Positions 61,504 to 64,000 of a stretch of DNA of 64,000 nt are shown here, piece by piece. Position 1 is the first letter of the stretch; each line of letters opens with the position of its first letter. This stretch comes from Chaetoderma sp. LZ-2023a (lineage: Eukaryota > Mollusca > Caudofoveata > Chaetodermatida > Chaetodermatidae). Position numbers and translations under genes: made by a program. A model generated the notes under the pieces. The model was not told the origin of the DNA. It saw nothing but the letters and a program-made list of their open reading frames with translations, and did not search any database. The stretch is taken from positions 97,032,140 to 97,096,139 of the forward strand of contig CM067374.1 in NCBI GenBank assembly GCA_034401795.1, given 5' to 3'.

Positions 61504-62939
61504 TCATCAAACAAGACTGTAATGGAATAGAGAACATCTCACGTGGGTTCTTGCTCAATGAGAAATTGTCTTGTTAACAGATTTTCTTTCATAATGGATG
61601 TGTTCGCGTATAGCGACGTTAATATTACAGATTTGTTGATGACAGCATTCTGGAACATGACAATTATAGCAGATGCTCCATCATGCCGTGGTATGGCATT
61701 CGTTCTGGTGGCCATAGAGACCTCTACTGCACCCAGAATGGCTCTCGCAGGTGTGACGTATAGTGAGAATGTTCTCCCTCCATTTTGTCAAGCCCTGGGA
61801 AAGATAGATGATAATGCTCGACATCGCAGGGCATGGGCGGGTGGTCTCAACCTGGAAAACGAGGGTAACGAGCGAATAGAGCTGACAAGCTCGCTCTCCA
61901 GACTTTAATCTCAGTGACCATTTCAGCTCGACCAGTTCAAGCCACGAGCATTTTTGTAGTGGCACAATTAAAAAAAAGTAGCAAACGCTCATCGAAAGTT
62001 TAGACATAATCGCCCAATCATATGCATCTGTAAAAATTCGTATTCATTGCGTATATATATATATCACGATTTTCGCGGATTGAATGAATGGCCCTTAATC
62101 CTTTGAGATATTTCCCAAATTTGACCCATTCAGCGATTATAGGGAAAAGGCGGCCTTTGTAAACTAGATCATCCAAGATGGGCCTCAGTTAAAACGACCA
62201 ATCAGGATTGAAATTTTGTTAATCACTCGAGTAAATGAAAATGATAATTTCTTAAGCGTAAATTCCATCGGCGTAGCTATTTTAGAAGAAAAAATTTGGG
62301 CATCTAAAAAATCAGCCAAATCCAAGATGGCTGACTGAATAGACTAATCAGCATCAACATTCCCTGTCAGGCACTAATTGATTCCTCACATCACGTGCCG
62401 TATTGTCTTTATGCGCAAACTAGTTTTGTTGCTATTCAGTTTGGTGGAATAATACAGCATTATACTAATAATAACACACTTGGTTCAGCTATGCAAAGGC
62501 AAAATATGCCCTAAGATTTTCACCCAATCGGCTAGGTTTTTAAGATAACAACTTTCTCAGATGAATCTAGACTGACCGTTTGTGGCTAATCATTCCTGCA
62601 CATTTTAGCCAGATCAAGCAGTTCAATAGTTCCCAAGATCATTTTCTGTTTTATACTTCAGGATGATTACCAAACTTCGTAGCCCACCACATTCTGAGTG
62701 TCCTTGATTCAAATCATTGTACAGACAAATAAAGTTTCTAGAGTTTGCACAATTGTCATAGTGGTTCTGAACTGTTTTGGAAAAAAAATCATCGAATATC
62801 CAAGATGGTTAGAAAAGCGATCGCCAGATGTTTTGGAAAGAGAATTCTGTGTCCTATGGAATGGGAAAACGCTACAATAATGCTGATGCATTAGCTGCCT
62901 TCATATGCACTTATGGCTTATATGCAACACATACTTTAA
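61504..62939. other. Gene-free stretch
   Basis: The ORF at 61,543-61,908 (121 codons, plus) and its minus-strand partner lack recognisable domains. (AT)n patch at about 62,052. Nothing else. Confidence 0.4.
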
Positions 62940-64000
62940 GGACCCGTACCGTCATCGCGCAACATGGATAGGACACATAGCCGACAAGAAAACTAAAACC
63001 ACAAAAGCAATCATTAATCAAACTACATATTGGATACATATTGTGCAAGGATGGGAACTCGAAACCACAGCTGATGGCAGTGCCTAGCATCATAGCCCAC
63101 AAACGCTTCCATCGCACCAATGCCATAGGACATAAAACATACTTTGCTGGTGAGGCTTTCACGAATGCTGGTTTCTGACATATAGTGAAATTTTGAAACC
63201 CTAGTATAATGGCTGTAATATGTGTGGTCTCTATATTATGTACACAGGCGAGGTACTGAGTTACACTCTATGCGGATAAATCACTAACTAGCTCGCCAGT
63301 TACAATTACGGTCAAAATCAGCCATCACAGAATTCCACTGAATCAGAAACTCACACTTGTGAAAGCCTCACCGGAAAAGTAGGATTAATGTCCTGCGTCA
63401 TTAGCGTGGCGGAGCCATTGTGGACTATGATGCTAGGCGCTTCCACCAGTTGTGGGATTGAGTCCCTGTCAATGCTAAATACCGCAATGCCACGAATACT
63501 TGTATAATATTGTGCAAGGTGAATGCAAAGACTCACGCGTAGACTCCCGAGCCTATGGTGCTACAGCCCTCAATTCCGACCACAAACCAGTGATTACTCG
63601 ATTACGAATTGATTAAATGTGACTTATCTACAAGCGCCTCTCAAAATAAAAATCCATGGTAAACCATGATCTCTCAAAATTAACAAAAGACAAGGCCATC
63701 CAGGAATCGTATATGAAAACAATAATTGAGCAGATTGGCATGGCTGACCTTAACTATAAACCAAACGTAACACTAAGTAAAGTCCTAAAATGCGGAGGCG
63801 ACATCATCTGCTAAAACAGCAGTGTAGCCAGGAATACCAGCCAACGTAAATCCTATGTTGATGATCCAATTGTTATTACAAAGCTGTCTAAACAACAGAA
63901 AATACTGCAACTACGCATTTATCAATGCAGTCGAAATGAACACCAAACTGAACCAAAGGAGAATCGCAATATGACCCTGTGCCAAATCAGTGAACGATTG
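62940..64000 (+). pseudogene. LINE-A-like endonuclease/linker fragment, interrupted, cut by window end
   Basis: RATWIGHIADKKTKTTKAII at about 62,955-63,015 resembles the TW..PDG...N.ID.I part of AP endonucleases. After an insertion, DSRAYGATALNSDHKPVITR (63,545-63,605) gives the SDH motif that ends the endonuclease. Then follows a linker to the RT with stops, including LQLRIYQCSRNEHQTEPKEN. The RT would lie beyond the window. Family membership is inferred from domain type and linker style. Confidence 0.55.
63051..63506. repeat. Inverted pair of tRNA-like (SINE-like) sequences inserted in the LINE
   Basis: GTGCCTAGCATCATAGCCCA at 63,085 and its inverse TGGACTATGATGCTAGGCGC at 63,420 belong to two ~120-bp copies in opposite orientation. 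On the strand of the right copy, TAGCGTGGCGGAGCC and GTGGGATTGAGTCCC resemble tRNA A and B boxes. The 13-bp sequence ATATTGTGCAAGG stands on both sides (63,038-63,050 and 63,507-63,519) like a target-site duplication. Confidence 0.45.

Noticed and set aside
61543-61908. 121-codon plus-strand ORF
   Set aside because: An overlapping minus-strand ORF is equally long and neither has a recognisable domain.

Overview
The window looks like repeat-dense, AT-rich nuclear DNA from an invertebrate animal. The signs are metazoan retroelement types (Ty3/gypsy with and without an envelope-like gene, an I-superfamily LINE, other LINEs, a Tc1-like relic), many palindromic MITEs, long (TG)n, (GTGC)n and (AT)n arrays, and no host gene with a convincing exon structure. 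I cannot name the species. Nothing bacterial (operons, CRISPR, rRNA) was seen.

Layout. 1-6.2 kb: gene-free DNA with several copies of a ~350-400 bp MITE family, here called P1. 6.2-11.7 kb: a LINE fragment joined to a 5'-truncated Ty3/gypsy element that has RT end, RNase H, integrase, a degraded envelope-like gene and a probable 3' LTR. 11.9-15.2 kb: two fragments of the same LINE family (LINE-A), P1 and a hairpin MITE (P2). 16.9-23.3 kb, minus strand: a nearly full-length I-superfamily LINE (LINE-B) with a CCHC ORF1 broken by frameshifts and an ORF2 (endonuclease, RT, RNase H) broken only by one TGA. 24-39 kb: microsatellites, more P1, a second hairpin MITE (P3), degenerate satellites, a ~57-bp minisatellite, and relics of Tc1 transposase, an L1-type ORF1 and a PIN-like domain protein.

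39,403-59,338, minus strand: the most striking object, a Ty3/gypsy element of about 19.9 kb. It has direct LTRs of about 3.6 kb, a primer-binding site, a polypurine tract, gag with a zinc knuckle, and pol (protease, RT, RNase H, integrase). About 6.4 kb lies between pol and the 3' LTR. That extra region holds an accessory ORF with Cys/His motifs. The ORF has its own upstream CRE+TATA block almost identical to the LTR promoter, and it is interrupted by a 1,462-bp uninterrupted (GT)n tract. 59.4-64 kb: P2 and P1 copies abutting the LTR, one unrecognised short ORF, and a LINE-A endonuclease fragment split by an inverted repeat with a 13-bp flanking duplication.

All coding regions found belong to transposable elements and all carry breaks. 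Several breaks are TGA codons in positions that suggest CpG decay. The genes therefore describe past element life cycles (gag/pol/env replication for gypsy, ORF1/ORF2 target-primed insertion for LINEs) rather than host pathways.
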